NCBI GenBank assembly: GCA_947497945.1
Contig: CANMIP010000012.1
Coordinates: 1-64,000, forward strand
DNA: 64,000 nucleotides
From: an uncultured Tropicimonas sp.
GTDB lineage: Bacteria > Pseudomonadota > Alphaproteobacteria > Rhodobacterales > Rhodobacteraceae
Direction: 5' to 3'
The translations under genes and the position numbers were made by a program. The notes beneath the pieces were generated by a model. That model ran no database searches. It was not told where the DNA came from and was given only the letters and a program-made list of their open reading frames with translations. This document shows positions 35,768 to 45,385 of this stretch, piece after piece (positions within the stretch are counted from its first letter, which is position 1; every line of letters begins with the position of its first letter).

Positions 35768-36676
35768 TCAGGTTTCCGATGAGCGGCGCGTGGCCCGCAA
35801 CACGGCCGCCTCGGCGCCAAGATCATGCGATGCCACGATCGCAAGCCCTGGCAGTTTCTCCTTCAGCCGACGGACATTGGCGAAGGAGGCGCCCAGCGTC
35901 TTCCTGTCTCCCGTGCCGGGAAAAACCCCCTGTTCGAACAGGGCGGTTTCATAGGTCAGGTCGCCCACCAGCAGGATCGGGTCCCAGCCGTCCTGGCGGA
36001 TCAGCAGGGAGATGGAACCCGGCGTATGCCCCGGTGTCGGCAGCAGGATCATGGAACCGTCGCCCATCACATCATGGATGCCGTCAAAGCCTTCGAACCG
36101 AGGGTCGTCGCTTGGCGTGAACGAGATCTGCCGCCATTTCGCGGCCGGCAATTCGATATGCTCGCGCAGGATCCATTCACGTTCCGGATGCGGCTCCGAC
36201 AGGATCTTCCATTCCCGCTCGCTCACAAGCAGATCGGCCTGCGGGATCTGCGCGATCCCGCCGACATGATCGAAATGGAGGTGAGAGATGATCGCGGTGC
36301 GAATATCGCTCGCCGCGACCCCAGCATCGGCAAGAACATGGTCGACCCGATCGCGCGCGGTCAGATGCAGGCGAAAGATTCGCGGCAGCAGGAAACGCCC
36401 GATTGCCTGGCGGATATAGCTCTTGTCGGTCGCAATGGCCGGATCGATCCCGGTGTCGAAGAGGATCGGCCCGGTGTGATGCTCGATCAGGAAGAACTGC
36501 AGCGGCAGCGGCACCCAGCTTCGACCGAAAAAGACCCACCAGAGCTGCGGAAGCGCGCTGCCCTGGCGGTGTTCCTTGTGTTGTTCGGCGCGGCCGGAGC
36601 TGAAGACCCTCAGCGCGGTGATCGAGCGTCCGGGAATGGTGGGTGTGCCGGAGAGTCCGGTTTGGTCATCGGCCAT
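35768..36676 (-). CDS. Metallo-beta-lactamase-fold hydrolase (AHL-lactonase-like)
   Basis: The 302-residue protein has the HxHxDH zinc motif (ISHLHFDHVGGIA), a second His in LLPTPGHTPGSIS and an Asp in LLVGDLTYET, followed by a late His (VASHDLG). Layout and length match the N-acyl-homoserine-lactone lactonase (AttM/AiiA) branch, though many relatives cleave other esters. ATG 36676 follows GGGAGGA. It precedes the RetSat-like gene by 12 bases, so it is probably cotranscribed with it. Quorum quenching is possible but untested. Confidence 0.8.
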   Translation of the reverse strand: MADDQTGLSGTPTIPGRSITALRVFSSGRAEQHKEHRQGSALPQLWWVFFGRSWVPLPLQFFLIEHHTGPILFDTGIDPAIATDKSYIRQAIGRFLLPRIFRLHLTARDRVDHVLADAGVAASDIRTAIISHLHFDHVGGIAQIPQADLLVSEREWKILSEPHPEREWILREHIELPAAKWRQISFTPSDDPRFEGFDGIHDVMGDGSMILLPTPGHTPGSISLLIRQDGWDPILLVGDLTYETALFEQGVFPGTGDRKTLGASFANVRRLKEKLPGLAIVASHDLGAEAAVLRATRRSSET

Positions 36677-36757
36677 CTGCAATCCTCCCAAATGCGTCTT
36701 GATGGAAATGTGGAACTGGTGGCCGGCGCGGACGCCCGCGGGAGCCGGGCATGCGTG

Positions 36758-37648
36758 TCAGCTTTCTATTCTGGTCGTGGTCCCCGTCCGCCGGATGGCC
36801 GGGGCGTCGTTCGAGAGCGCGCGGAAGTGATCGGCAAGGCGGTGGGTGCCGCGGGGGGCGCCGACCATGTCCATGGACATCGCGGTGAGGAAAAACTGTG
36901 CGGGCCCATATACGCGCCGCGGCGTGACCCATGGCAGCGCGCGCAATGCGAGGCGGCGCAGGGCGTCCGGCAGGCGGGTGATCTTCGCGGGCCGTTCCAG
37001 GATGTCGAAGGCCAGTTCGGCAATCTCGACATGGCTGAATGTCTCCGGTCCGCCGAGATCGAGCCAGGGCTGGCCGGCCTCGATGGCATCGGCGGCGGCC
37101 GCCGCGAGGTCGGCGCCGTGGATCGGGTTGATCCTGAACCCGCCATCCCCGAAGAGCCAGGCCCGGCCGGACTTCGCCATCGCGAAGAAATCCCCCATGT
37201 CCGAGAAGAATCCCGAGGGGGCAATCACGGTGGAGGCGATGGCGGAGGCCTGGAGCGCGTGCACGAATTCCGCTTTCGCGGCGACAAGCGGGATATCCGA
37301 CATGCGATCCGCGTTCAGCACGTGGACATAGCCGAACCGCGCGACGCCGGATTGCTCCGCTTCCCGGAGCAGGTTCAGATTGGCCCGGTAGTCGACATCG
37401 CGATAGCTCAAACCATCCGTCTGCCGGGTGACGCCAAGCGCCGACACCACCAGGTCGGCTCCGGCCATGACGTCCTTGAGCGTCCCAGGGCGGGTCGCCT
37501 GGGCCTCCACGAGGCTGTCGGCGCAGAGGTCCTGCACGCGGCCCGCATCGCGCACAAGCGCGATGACATAGGCACCGCGCCGACTGAACTCGGCACAGAG
37601 ATGGCGTCCCAGATACCCGGTCGCGCCGGCGACGAAGACGGTTTGCAT
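36758..37648 (-). CDS. NmrA-like NAD(P)-binding SDR-type protein
   Basis: The 296-residue protein starts MQTVFVAGATGYLGRHLCAE, an atypical SDR Rossmann motif (GATGYLG). It continues with VIALVRDAGRV and a DLVVSALGVTRQTDG segment, and lacks the YxxxK catalytic pair of classical SDRs. This is typical of NmrA-like or atypical SDR proteins. ATG 37648 has AAAGGA upstream; an ATG five codons earlier is less likely. It lies 81 bases before the metallo-hydrolase gene on the same strand. Confidence 0.8.
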   Translation of the reverse strand: MQTVFVAGATGYLGRHLCAEFSRRGAYVIALVRDAGRVQDLCADSLVEAQATRPGTLKDVMAGADLVVSALGVTRQTDGLSYRDVDYRANLNLLREAEQSGVARFGYVHVLNADRMSDIPLVAAKAEFVHALQASAIASTVIAPSGFFSDMGDFFAMAKSGRAWLFGDGGFRINPIHGADLAAAAADAIEAGQPWLDLGGPETFSHVEIAELAFDILERPAKITRLPDALRRLALRALPWVTPRRVYGPAQFFLTAMSMDMVGAPRGTHRLADHFRALSNDAPAIRRTGTTTRIES

Positions 37649-37690
37649 GGGCGTTCCTTTCATGCGCGGGACCTCCGGGTCTTGCCGGGG

Positions 37691-37885
37691 TTACCGGCGC
37701 AGCCCGACCAGCGGCGCTTCGAGGCTGAGAGAGGTTTGCCGTTCCGGCGCATCGGGCAGGCCGATATCGCGCCTGACGTGGTTGCTCTCGATGTACTTGT
37801 CCGCGATTTTCTTGCGGAAATCGCCCACCAGAAGCGCATGGAGGGCGTCGAACCGGTGACGACGGAGGCGAAGCAGGTCAGACAT
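37691..37885 (-). CDS. Small conserved-looking protein, 64 aa
   Basis: ATG 37885 follows TTTGGAGA. The 64-residue basic protein (MSDLLRLRRHRFDALHALLV, then DFRKKIADKYIESNHVRRDI) has no signal peptide or membrane helix. The Arg-rich N-terminus could bind nucleic acid or phospholipid, which is a guess. It lies 42 bases upstream of the NmrA-like gene in the same direction and may head this operon. Confidence 0.6.
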   Translation of the reverse strand: MSDLLRLRRHRFDALHALLVGDFRKKIADKYIESNHVRRDIGLPDAPERQTSLSLEAPLVGLRR

Positions 37886-38100
37886 GGTCGTGTCTCCAAA
37901 TGGACGGCTACTGAAGCCGCCGTGGGGATTGTGAAGGCGATATTTCTTGTTCAACGGGGGACGGCGGCACTTCGGCGTTTCGGTTCGACGAACGACTCGC
38001 TTTTCCCCGTGATATGCCCCAAGACTACCGCTTCACGCCGCGCGCCGGGATGACCGCGCGCATCATGGAATTGACACTTCGTGACAATCGGTGGCCGCGA

Positions 38101-39123
38101 CTATGCTTCGTGGGCTTCCCGGTAGGCGGCCGGGCTCAGCCCGGTCCAGCGCTTGAAGGCGCGCACGAAGGAGGACGCCTCGGAGAACCCCAGCAGGTAG
38201 GCCGCCTCGTTGACCGAGATCCTCTTGGCGGTCAGGTAGTCGCGCGCCATTTTCTGGCGCAGGTCGTCATGCACCTCGGCGAAGGTCACGTTCTCGTCCT
38301 TGAGGCGCCGATAGAGCGTCTGACGGCTCATCCCGAGGTCCCGCGCCACGATGTCCATTGAAAGCGAGCCCTTGTGCAGTTCCGACAGGATCTGCGCCTC
38401 GAGCCGCGCGCGCGTCGTCTCCGCGCGTTCGAGCTCTGCCAGCAAGATGTCGGCGTGGCGGGAGAACAGGCCGAAGGCATAGGGCTGCAGAACGAGCGTG
38501 TTTTCCTCCAGCCAGCCCGGGTTCAGGCGGATGGCGTTTCGCCCGGCTTCGAACTGCACCGGTGCCCGGAAGATCTCCTCGAAAAGAGCCCGGTGCGGCG
38601 GCGGGGGGAAACTCACCTGCACCTCCAGGGCAAACTCCCGCCCCGGCGCGGCCTTCCGGAAGCCCACGATCATGTTGGCGAAAGTTTCCTCGATCGCCAC
38701 CGGCGCGACATCGGCGCCGGGGAAATGGTCGATGAGCCAGAGCGCGGCGCCTTCCTGGCGCAGCTCGAAACGGTCCGCGCCGCCAGCGACGGGAAGGTCC
38801 GCGATGATACGGGTATACCGGTTCAGATGCCGGATGGCGGCATCGAGCGGACCCGCCGCCTCGACGATCAAGCCAACGATCGAGACCCTGTCGATGCTCG
38901 TCTCAGCCGCATGGCGCATCGCCAGGCCAGTATCCCCCGTGGCGGCAACCGCGGCGTCGATCAGCGCGAGATAGGCATCCGCCGGAATGCGGCCATCGGG
39001 GTCGCGCAACTCCGCATCGGAAATCCCGCCCGCACGCAGAAGGGATGCCTCGCTCACGCCACGGTTCACGGCGAAATCGACGAAGGACGCCACCAGGCTG
39101 GCGATCAATGTTGGCCCCGGCAT
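38101..39123 (-). CDS. AraC-family regulator (Arabinose_bd-like)
   Basis: The 340-residue protein has an N-terminal Arabinose_bd-type ligand domain (IASLVASFVDFAVNRGVSEA, DTGLAMRHAAETSIDRVSIV) and C-terminal double helix-turn-helix (SMDIVARDLGMSRQTLYRRL, NEAAYLLGFSEASSFVRAFK, WTGLSPAAYR). ATG 39123 gives the correct N-terminus; the ORF runs further upstream without support. It sits in the same direction upstream of the small gene and NmrA-like gene and may control them (inference). Confidence 0.85.
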   Translation of the reverse strand: MPGPTLIASLVASFVDFAVNRGVSEASLLRAGGISDAELRDPDGRIPADAYLALIDAAVAATGDTGLAMRHAAETSIDRVSIVGLIVEAAGPLDAAIRHLNRYTRIIADLPVAGGADRFELRQEGAALWLIDHFPGADVAPVAIEETFANMIVGFRKAAPGREFALEVQVSFPPPPHRALFEEIFRAPVQFEAGRNAIRLNPGWLEENTLVLQPYAFGLFSRHADILLAELERAETTRARLEAQILSELHKGSLSMDIVARDLGMSRQTLYRRLKDENVTFAEVHDDLRQKMARDYLTAKRISVNEAAYLLGFSEASSFVRAFKRWTGLSPAAYREAHEA

Positions 39124-39532
39124 GAAAAACTCCAACCCTTGGGACCGGCTGGACCCGCCTGCCCCCACAATCGACCACGATTGTACCCGCAAAACAGCTT
39201 TCGCGGCCAGTGTTCCCGACAAGACGGCTTTGCCAACGAAGCGGGTGGAAACGGCGTCTGTGGAAGTCGAACCAGACCTCATCATTCGAGAGCATGGGGT
39301 CTCTGCTCTGCATTGCTACGTCCTGCGGGGCGAAATCCTGCAATCGGCGTTTTTGCGTGATTGGTGTGGCTCTCCTTCAAGGGTCCGGATTTGGCTGCGA
39401 AACACCGATGGATGCCGACGCGAAGCTGCAACATGGCAGGTTCGCGTCAGCGCATCGTCGAATGCATTCTTTAGGCGTGGGCTGCGCATGGCCCCGCTGG
39501 ATCGCCGCTTTCCAGCAAGGTTGGTGTCGCGC
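39124..39532. other. Intergenic stretch, nothing recognised
   Basis: A stretch between the AraC gene start and the end of the DMT permease gene. No coding or repeat signal could be supported. Confidence 0.35.
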
Positions 39533-40414
39533 CTATGTTTCCTGGTCAGTCGGCTCGGAGTCGCGCGCCCGGGTCGTAACCCAGACGGCGGCGCCGACGA
39601 CAAGCGATGCGCCAAGGGCGAAGGTCGGGCCCGGTCGTTCCCCGAAGAAGACGAACCCCACCGTGACCGAGAAGACAAGGCTGAGATAGCTCAGAACCGA
39701 CAGGAACCCCGCTGCGCCGTGGTAATGCGCCCTCAGGAAGCAGAGCTGCGCGGTCTGCGCGAAACAGCCAATCAGGATCAATGGGACAAGGTGGCCGGGC
39801 TGAATCGGCGTCCAGGTGAGCGCGGTGAATGGCGCCGAACAGAGCGCCAGGCCAGCGGTATAGAACAGCATCATCACGATCACGGGCGCCTCCCGAAGCC
39901 GCCGCGTGGCGATCACGGCAGCGGACCCGGAGAGCACCACGATCCCCATCGCGGCCAGCCCCCAGCTCCACGCCACTTCCCCCGGGTTCACCGCGATAAG
40001 GATGCCGAGGAAGGCCACGCCCGCGGCGGCCCAGCGGCGGCGGCCGATCACCTCGCGGAGCAGGATCGCGGCCATGACCATGGTGATCAGTGGTCGGGTG
40101 AAACCGATCGCCGTGAAGCTTGCCAGGGGCACGCGCGGGATCGCGAAGAAGCTGGCGGTCAGGGTGATGACGGCGAAGCCAACCCGGATCAAGTGCAGCT
40201 TCAGCTCCGCCACGTGCCGAAAGGCCGCTCGCCGGTGCCACGCGAATGGCAGGATCAGCACCAGCCCGACAAGCGCCCGCAGGAAGACGATCTGCGTGGC
40301 CGGGTAATCCGCGCCGAGCCATTTCACGATCGACAGCGCCCAGATGTTCAGCGACAGGTCCGCCAGCAGCCACGCCCCGCCACGGAGATTGTCGCGCGGC
40401 GGCCCGCTGGTCAT
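39533..40414 (-). CDS. EamA/DMT-family permease
   Basis: The 293-residue membrane protein has about ten hydrophobic segments in two EamA repeats (for example LVGLVLILPFAWHR, FTAIGFTRPLITMVMAAILL, GLAAMGIVVLSGSAAVIATR, LSVLSYLSLVFSVTVGFVFF). Members move metabolites across the inner membrane. The start (40414) overlaps the stop of the deacetylase gene (ATGA), so it is translationally coupled to the deacetylase and repressor genes. It may export or import an intermediate of the same pathway. Confidence 0.85.
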   Translation of the reverse strand: MTSGPPRDNLRGGAWLLADLSLNIWALSIVKWLGADYPATQIVFLRALVGLVLILPFAWHRRAAFRHVAELKLHLIRVGFAVITLTASFFAIPRVPLASFTAIGFTRPLITMVMAAILLREVIGRRRWAAAGVAFLGILIAVNPGEVAWSWGLAAMGIVVLSGSAAVIATRRLREAPVIVMMLFYTAGLALCSAPFTALTWTPIQPGHLVPLILIGCFAQTAQLCFLRAHYHGAAGFLSVLSYLSLVFSVTVGFVFFGERPGPTFALGASLVVGAAVWVTTRARDSEPTDQET

Positions 40415-42774
40415 GGACGCGGCGCGATGAGGTTCGCCATCAGGCGGAAGGCTCCGGGTACGAGATGTTCCATCTGGTGATGCAGGATCAGCGATGTATG
40501 CACGTGCCGCCCCTTGCCGATATCGGCGACCAGAAGCGCGCCGCGATGCGGTGCCTCGCCAGGGTCGGACATCTCAAGGAGGGCACTGTAGCTGCTGTCC
40601 CAGCTCTTGGCGAAATAGAGGCCGCGTTCCTTGACCCAGCCCGTCCAGTCCTCCGGCCCGATGCGGTTCGGGTAGCGGAGCAGGCTGTGCTCGGCGATCT
40701 GGCGCACCTCCGCCGACTGGTCGGTGACACGCCAGCGGATCGAGGGCTGGCCGATCTCCAGCCTGCGCGGCGGGATGCTGTCGGGATCCCAGTTGTCCCA
40801 GGGGCGGTGGTAGAGCGTGACCAGTGTCCCGCCCGCCTCTACCCAGCGGTGGATACGCGGCATGAGCTCGGCGAGCCCGGGCCGAAACCGCATGGCGAAG
40901 ATGCCGATCACGATCGTGTCGAACGCCGCGAGTGTCTCCTCGCTCGCATCCATCTCGTCGGTGAACGCGGTCACATCCGCCCCAAGCGCGGCGAGCCAGT
41001 GATCGACACGGTCATTGCCCGCACCGAAATAGCCGACCTTCACTTCGGGCACCGCCACATCGACCACGCGCAACCGTAGCTCGGCCGGATGGGCTCGCGC
41101 CGTGGGCGCCACGTGAGGATGCTCGATGAGCCGCAGGCTCGACGCCGCCTCACCGTCAAGGCGCAGTGGCAGTTGGTATAGCCCGGGGGCAGCGCTCTCC
41201 GGAACGGTAAGTGTGGCCGCATCCGCCTGCATGGCCAGGTCCCATCCCGGCGGAGGATCAAACGACAGGTCTGCGCCGGCGGGGCTGACATCCTGGAACC
41301 GGACATCCAACTGGCGGTTTCCGGCAGCGAGATTGACCAGCGCCGCCTCGGGCATCACGGACACCGTGCGCGCGGGCAGAACGACCGGTTCCGTTTCGAA
41401 GGGCCGCCGGGTCTCGACCCGCTCGCCCGCGGCCTCGAAACTCAGCCGCAGCGCCGGAGCCGCGGGCGCGGCGGGGTCATAGAAGCTGCGATAGGGATCG
41501 CTGTGTCGGGCTGTGTCGGAGACCGAGAGCACGCCATCCTCGACGCTCCAGCCATCGGGCAGCTCGAAGCTCAGCGCCACCGACCCTGCCGCACCGCTGG
41601 TCGTCTCCACGGCAAGCGCGGTGGTCTGTCCGGGGAGCAGGAACACGTCGTCGGTCCGGCAGCGCGCATCGAAACCGAGTCCCAGGCAGATAACCTGCGA
41701 AAGCTGCCCCTCCTTGGCGTCCAGCCGGTGCCGGATCTCCGTTTTCAGCGCCTCCGGGCAGTGCGCGCGGGCCCGGCGCAGCGCTGCAAGCGCCGCGGCG
41801 GCCTCTTGCGCGATGGTTGCCCCATCGGGAAACGCCGCGACCGCCGCCTCGATCCTCGCCTGCGCGCCGGTGAGATCGTCGGCAATTGGCTCGGCGCCCG
41901 GCAACCCGGCCAATGCGCCAACTGTTCCCGCAAGCCCGGACTCCAGCGCCAAATCGGGCCCTGCCACGTGGCTCTCCGCGAGGTGCAGATCCCAATCGCC
42001 GGACTCGGACAGGCCGACCCAACGCCCCATGCCCTGCGTGCGGTGGAAGGCGCGGGATTGCTGGCCGATGCGATCCCAACTCCAGCCGCTCATCGGATCC
42101 TCGCCCGACCCATCGATGCGGAGCGTGACCGGCGGGGGCGGCTCGTCATCGTCATAGGCCTGCCCGGCGCCGGAGCTTGCCGGCAGGTAGAGCTTGCGGA
42201 CCTGCCAGGGCGGCAAGTTCGACGGAAAGCCGGGATCGGCCGCCGCCGCCATCACCTCATGCGCCGCCTGCGTCATCGCCCGGTGGTGGCCATGCTGGCC
42301 CGGCACATCGAGGAAGGTCGGACAGAGGATATCCGGGCGCTCTGTCCGCACGATTTCCACGAAGCGCGCCAGCGTCCGCGCATGCCCCCAATACCCCAAC
42401 GTCTCGACACCGCTCTTGGAGAACCCGAAATCCGAGATCGGATCGTTGGGGGTCTCGGAATGCCAGTACATCCGCATGCCAAGGATATCGCAGGCCCGCT
42501 CCATCTCGCGCGTTCGCAACGCGCCGAGATCCGCCCCTGCCTCGGTGCCGATATCGTTCTGCCCGCCCTCGCCACGGGTCGAGCAGGCATAGGAGAGATT
42601 CACGCCGTCCCGAAAGGCCAGGGCCGCGAGCATTCCCGACATCTCGTCATCCGGATGTGCTCCCGACTGCATGAAGCGGATCACGGAGGTGAGCGGGCGC
42701 AGCGCCCACCACAGCTCGAGGATCCGTGGGTGCGCACGATCCTCGGCAATGCGGGTCTGATCGGGAGTGGGCAT
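40411..42774 (-). CDS. Large PIG-L (LmbE-like) N-deacetylase
   Basis: The 787-residue protein has an N-terminal PIG-L domain (residues about 30-250). It carries the zinc/catalytic AHPDDE motif (39-44), YACSTRGEGGQNDIG and the second metal box PGQHGHHRAM. These zinc enzymes remove N-acetyl groups from sugars (GlcNAc-PI, GlcNAc-Ins, GlcNAc-malate; established). The middle and C-terminal parts (about 330-787) hold beta-sandwich-like repeats and a ThuA/GATase-like end (TIVIGIFAMRFRPGLAELMP, GGTLVTLYHRPWDNWD). There is no signal peptide, so it should act in the cytoplasm. It lies between the ROK repressor and the DMT permease, divergent from a sugar importer. Confidence 0.85.
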   Translation of the reverse strand: MPTPDQTRIAEDRAHPRILELWWALRPLTSVIRFMQSGAHPDDEMSGMLAALAFRDGVNLSYACSTRGEGGQNDIGTEAGADLGALRTREMERACDILGMRMYWHSETPNDPISDFGFSKSGVETLGYWGHARTLARFVEIVRTERPDILCPTFLDVPGQHGHHRAMTQAAHEVMAAAADPGFPSNLPPWQVRKLYLPASSGAGQAYDDDEPPPPVTLRIDGSGEDPMSGWSWDRIGQQSRAFHRTQGMGRWVGLSESGDWDLHLAESHVAGPDLALESGLAGTVGALAGLPGAEPIADDLTGAQARIEAAVAAFPDGATIAQEAAAALAALRRARAHCPEALKTEIRHRLDAKEGQLSQVICLGLGFDARCRTDDVFLLPGQTTALAVETTSGAAGSVALSFELPDGWSVEDGVLSVSDTARHSDPYRSFYDPAAPAAPALRLSFEAAGERVETRRPFETEPVVLPARTVSVMPEAALVNLAAGNRQLDVRFQDVSPAGADLSFDPPPGWDLAMQADAATLTVPESAAPGLYQLPLRLDGEAASSLRLIEHPHVAPTARAHPAELRLRVVDVAVPEVKVGYFGAGNDRVDHWLAALGADVTAFTDEMDASEETLAAFDTIVIGIFAMRFRPGLAELMPRIHRWVEAGGTLVTLYHRPWDNWDPDSIPPRRLEIGQPSIRWRVTDQSAEVRQIAEHSLLRYPNRIGPEDWTGWVKERGLYFAKSWDSSYSALLEMSDPGEAPHRGALLVADIGKGRHVHTSLILHHQMEHLVPGAFRLMANLIAPRP

Positions 42775-42782
42775 GGGGACTC

Positions 42783-43958
42783 CTATGACTGGGCCGAGAT
42801 CTGGGGGGTGAAAGCCTTGTTGAGAACGAGAGCGGCCGCGCCAAGCGTGGCCGTCATCCGGCCCGACGCCCCGCGCAGGAGCCGCGGATGGGTCCGGTTC
42901 TCCCGAAACGCCACGGACCGTTCCGAAAGGCGCACCGATCCCAGCAAGTGGTCCAGGATCGGGTCCGGCATCGCGCCGCCGAGGATCACCGATTGAGGAT
43001 CGAACAGGTTCTCGACAATCGTGACCGCCGCCGAGAGCGGCTCGATTGCGTAGTCGAGCCAGTTCAGAAGCGCCGTGTTCCCTGCTTCGTAAAGCCGGGC
43101 AAGATCTTCACCACTCCGGGTCTCGATCCCGGCCTCCTGCAGCGCCCGTTGGATCGAAAGACGACTGACAACGCTCTCCAGCGGAACGGAACTGCCAGAG
43201 GCCGGCACCGGAATATGTCCGATCTCACCCGCGTTCCCGAATGCGCCGGCCATCAGCCGCCCCTTCTGAACCGACCCGAGACCAAGGCCGGCGCCGAAAT
43301 AGAGAAAGGCGTAGCTGTCGAGCCCCTGTGCCACGCCGGTGATCCGTTCGGCCATGGCCGCGGCGTTGGCGTCGTTCTCAACCAGCACCGGAAGACCCAA
43401 CGCCTCCGAGAACCACGCCTCGGGCGCGACATCGTCCCAGGTCAGCAGCTCCGAATCATTGCCTCGAATGCCCGTCGTGCCGAATGGTCCCGGCATCACC
43501 ACGCCCGCGCCCAGAACCCGCGCCGTCGGCGCCCCGGACGCGACCAGTACCCGGTCGCAGAGCGCGCTCACCGAGCGGGTAACGGTGCCCCGGTCGGTCG
43601 CCGGCAAGCCGGCGCGCTCCGAGGCGATGGTGGTGCCGCAAAGGTCCAGAACGGCTGCAAAAACCGCGTCGGGGCGGATCTCGACGCCCAGCGCATATCC
43701 ACCCTGCGCATGCAGCGCATACTGGACCGGCGGCTGGCCGCGCCCGGCAACCCGGCGGCCCTGCTCGAGGATGAACCCGTCATTGAGCAGGTCGGCGATG
43801 ATGTTCGAGACCGCCTGGATCGACAGGCCCGAGGCCCGGGCAATCTCGGCGCGCCCGATCTGGCCCGCCCCGCGGATGCGCCCGAGCACCACCTGCCGGT
43901 TGTGGCTGCGGGCGCGCTCGGCATTCGCGCCGACGACAATGTCTGTCCTGGAGATCAT
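42783..43958 (-). CDS. ROK-family transcriptional repressor
   Basis: The 391-residue NagC/XylR-type protein has an N-terminal winged helix (RAEIARASGLSIQAVSNIIA) and a ROK sugar-kinase-like domain (GYALGVEIRPDAVF, VLGAGVVMPGPFGTTG, LVENDANAAAMAE, AFLYFGAGLGLG). The CxCGxxGC zinc motif of many ROK proteins is missing after EIGHIPV. This is consistent with a repressor rather than a kinase. It is first in a three-gene unit and faces the importer operon across a 118-base promoter region, where an inverted repeat is present. Confidence 0.88.
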   Translation of the reverse strand: MISRTDIVVGANAERARSHNRQVVLGRIRGAGQIGRAEIARASGLSIQAVSNIIADLLNDGFILEQGRRVAGRGQPPVQYALHAQGGYALGVEIRPDAVFAAVLDLCGTTIASERAGLPATDRGTVTRSVSALCDRVLVASGAPTARVLGAGVVMPGPFGTTGIRGNDSELLTWDDVAPEAWFSEALGLPVLVENDANAAAMAERITGVAQGLDSYAFLYFGAGLGLGSVQKGRLMAGAFGNAGEIGHIPVPASGSSVPLESVVSRLSIQRALQEAGIETRSGEDLARLYEAGNTALLNWLDYAIEPLSAAVTIVENLFDPQSVILGGAMPDPILDHLLGSVRLSERSVAFRENRTHPRLLRGASGRMTATLGAAALVLNKAFTPQISAQS

Positions 43959-43976
43959 CCTTTCGGATTAGCGCAC

Positions 43977-44003
43977 TTGACTTTAAAGCTCAATACAGTT
44001 GAG
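43977..44003. promoter_or_regulatory. Putative ROK operator between divergent units
   Basis: CTCAA-TACAG-TTGAG (43989-44003) is a perfect inverted repeat, and TTGACTTTAAAGCTCAA (43977-43993) forms an overlapping one. The AT-rich site lies in the divergent promoter region, 19 bases from the ROK start and 74 from the importer start. Its position fits autorepression and importer control. Confidence 0.6.
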
Positions 44004-44076
44004 TTAATCGCATCAACAACGCGGCCCGCCGCGAATGGATCGGCGATGACCGACGAGAAAACCGGGGAGACCAATC

Positions 44077-45336
44077 ATGAAAATCAACAGATTGAAGGCA
44101 CTGGCTCTTGCCTCCGCCACAAGCGTCGCCGCGCTGGTGGGGTCCGTGGCAAACGCGGTCGAGATTGAATACTGGCAGTATTTCTTCGATGCGCGCGTCA
44201 AGGCGATGGAGCAGCTCATCGAGAATTTCGAGGCGGCGAACCCGGATATCACGGTCAAGATGACCCATTTCCCCTATGCCGATTACCGCACCAAGGTCGC
44301 CGCCGCGATTCCCGCGGGCGAGGGGCCGGACGTGGTGCAGCTCTTTTATGGCTGGCTGAACGACTACGTGCAGGCCGAGCTGATCCAGCCCTTGCCGGCG
44401 GATGTTTTCCCGGCCGAGAAGATCGATGCAGAGTTCTTCCCGATGGTGCAGGCGATGAAGGATGGCGACCAGTACTGGGCGCTACCAACCGCCGTGCGTT
44501 CGCTGGCGCTTTTCTACAATGAGCGCCTGCTGGAGGAGGCCGGTGTCGAGCCGCCGACCACGCTGGACGAGCTGATGGCTGCGGCCGCGGCGATGACGAA
44601 GCGCGATGGCGCAGGAAACATCACCCAGGTCGGCATGACCGCCGGCATGACCGCGCAGGACCACCACTGGTGGCGTGAGGGGCTGGTCCGGCAGATGGGC
44701 GGCGAGCCCTACGCGGACGATTACCACACCGTGAACTACAACACCGAGGCCGGGCTGAAGGCGCTGGAATTCTACACCAACATGTTCATGGGCGAGGATC
44801 CGGTCACGGCCATCGGCTTCATGGACGAGCCGCAGGCGGCCTTCAAGGCGGGGCTTGCCGGCATGCATATCGACGGCTCCTTCCGCATCGGCGCGCTCGA
44901 CAAGCAGCGCGGGCTGAAATGGGGCGTGACAGAGCTTCCGGCCACGGCTGACGGCACGCGTTCGAACTATTCCTCCTACTGGGTCAACGCGGTCACGACC
45001 AAGGCCGAGGGCGAGAAATACGACGCCGCCGTGAAGTTCATGGACTACGTCACCTCCGACGAGGCGATGCAGATCTGGCTCGATGTCGTGGGCGAGTTGC
45101 CCGCGAAACCGTCGGTCGGCATGACCGAGGCCAATGCGAGCAACCCGGTCTACGGGCCGTTCATCCGCGGGCTCGAATATGCCAACACGACCAAGTTCGC
45201 CGATGAGAGCGGCCAGCGCCAGCTGATGGTCGAGATGGTCGAGCGCATGCAACTCGAGGGCATGTCTGCCGCCGACAGTCTCGCCGTGGCCGCCGAGGCC
45301 GAGCAGAAGCTGCTCGACGAGTATTACACCAAGTGA
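44077..45336 (+). CDS. Sugar-type ABC solute-binding protein
   Basis: The 419-residue periplasmic protein has a signal peptide (KALALASATSVAALVGSVANA) and an extracellular solute-binding family 1 fold (YWQYFFDARVKAMEQLIENF, NPDITVKMTHFPYADYRTKV, PAGEGPDVVQLFYGWLNDYV, AGLAGMHIDGSFRIGALDKQ). It is the first gene of the importer operon and is followed by a stable hairpin. The ligand cannot be read from the sequence; family members bind mono- to oligosaccharides or derivatives. Confidence 0.9.
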   Translation: MKINRLKALALASATSVAALVGSVANAVEIEYWQYFFDARVKAMEQLIENFEAANPDITVKMTHFPYADYRTKVAAAIPAGEGPDVVQLFYGWLNDYVQAELIQPLPADVFPAEKIDAEFFPMVQAMKDGDQYWALPTAVRSLALFYNERLLEEAGVEPPTTLDELMAAAAAMTKRDGAGNITQVGMTAGMTAQDHHWWREGLVRQMGGEPYADDYHTVNYNTEAGLKALEFYTNMFMGEDPVTAIGFMDEPQAAFKAGLAGMHIDGSFRIGALDKQRGLKWGVTELPATADGTRSNYSSYWVNAVTTKAEGEKYDAAVKFMDYVTSDEAMQIWLDVVGELPAKPSVGMTEANASNPVYGPFIRGLEYANTTKFADESGQRQLMVEMVERMQLEGMSAADSLAVAAEAEQKLLDEYYTK

Positions 45337-45344
45337 TGCGATCC

Positions 45345-45366
45345 GCCCCGGCCTTCGGGCCGGGGC
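45345..45366 (+). terminator. UUCG-loop hairpin after the binding-protein gene
   Basis: GCCCCGGCC (45345-45353) and GGCCGGGGC (45358-45366) form a perfect 9-bp stem closed by TTCG. No T-run follows. Such hairpins behind binding-protein genes commonly protect the 5' mRNA so that the binding protein is made in excess over the permeases. Confidence 0.75.
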
Positions 45367-45385
45367 TTGCCTGACAGGGGGTCCG

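Noticed and set aside
35825-38053. 742-codon plus-strand frame
   Set aside because: It lies opposite the metallo-hydrolase, NmrA-like and small genes and has no domain of its own.
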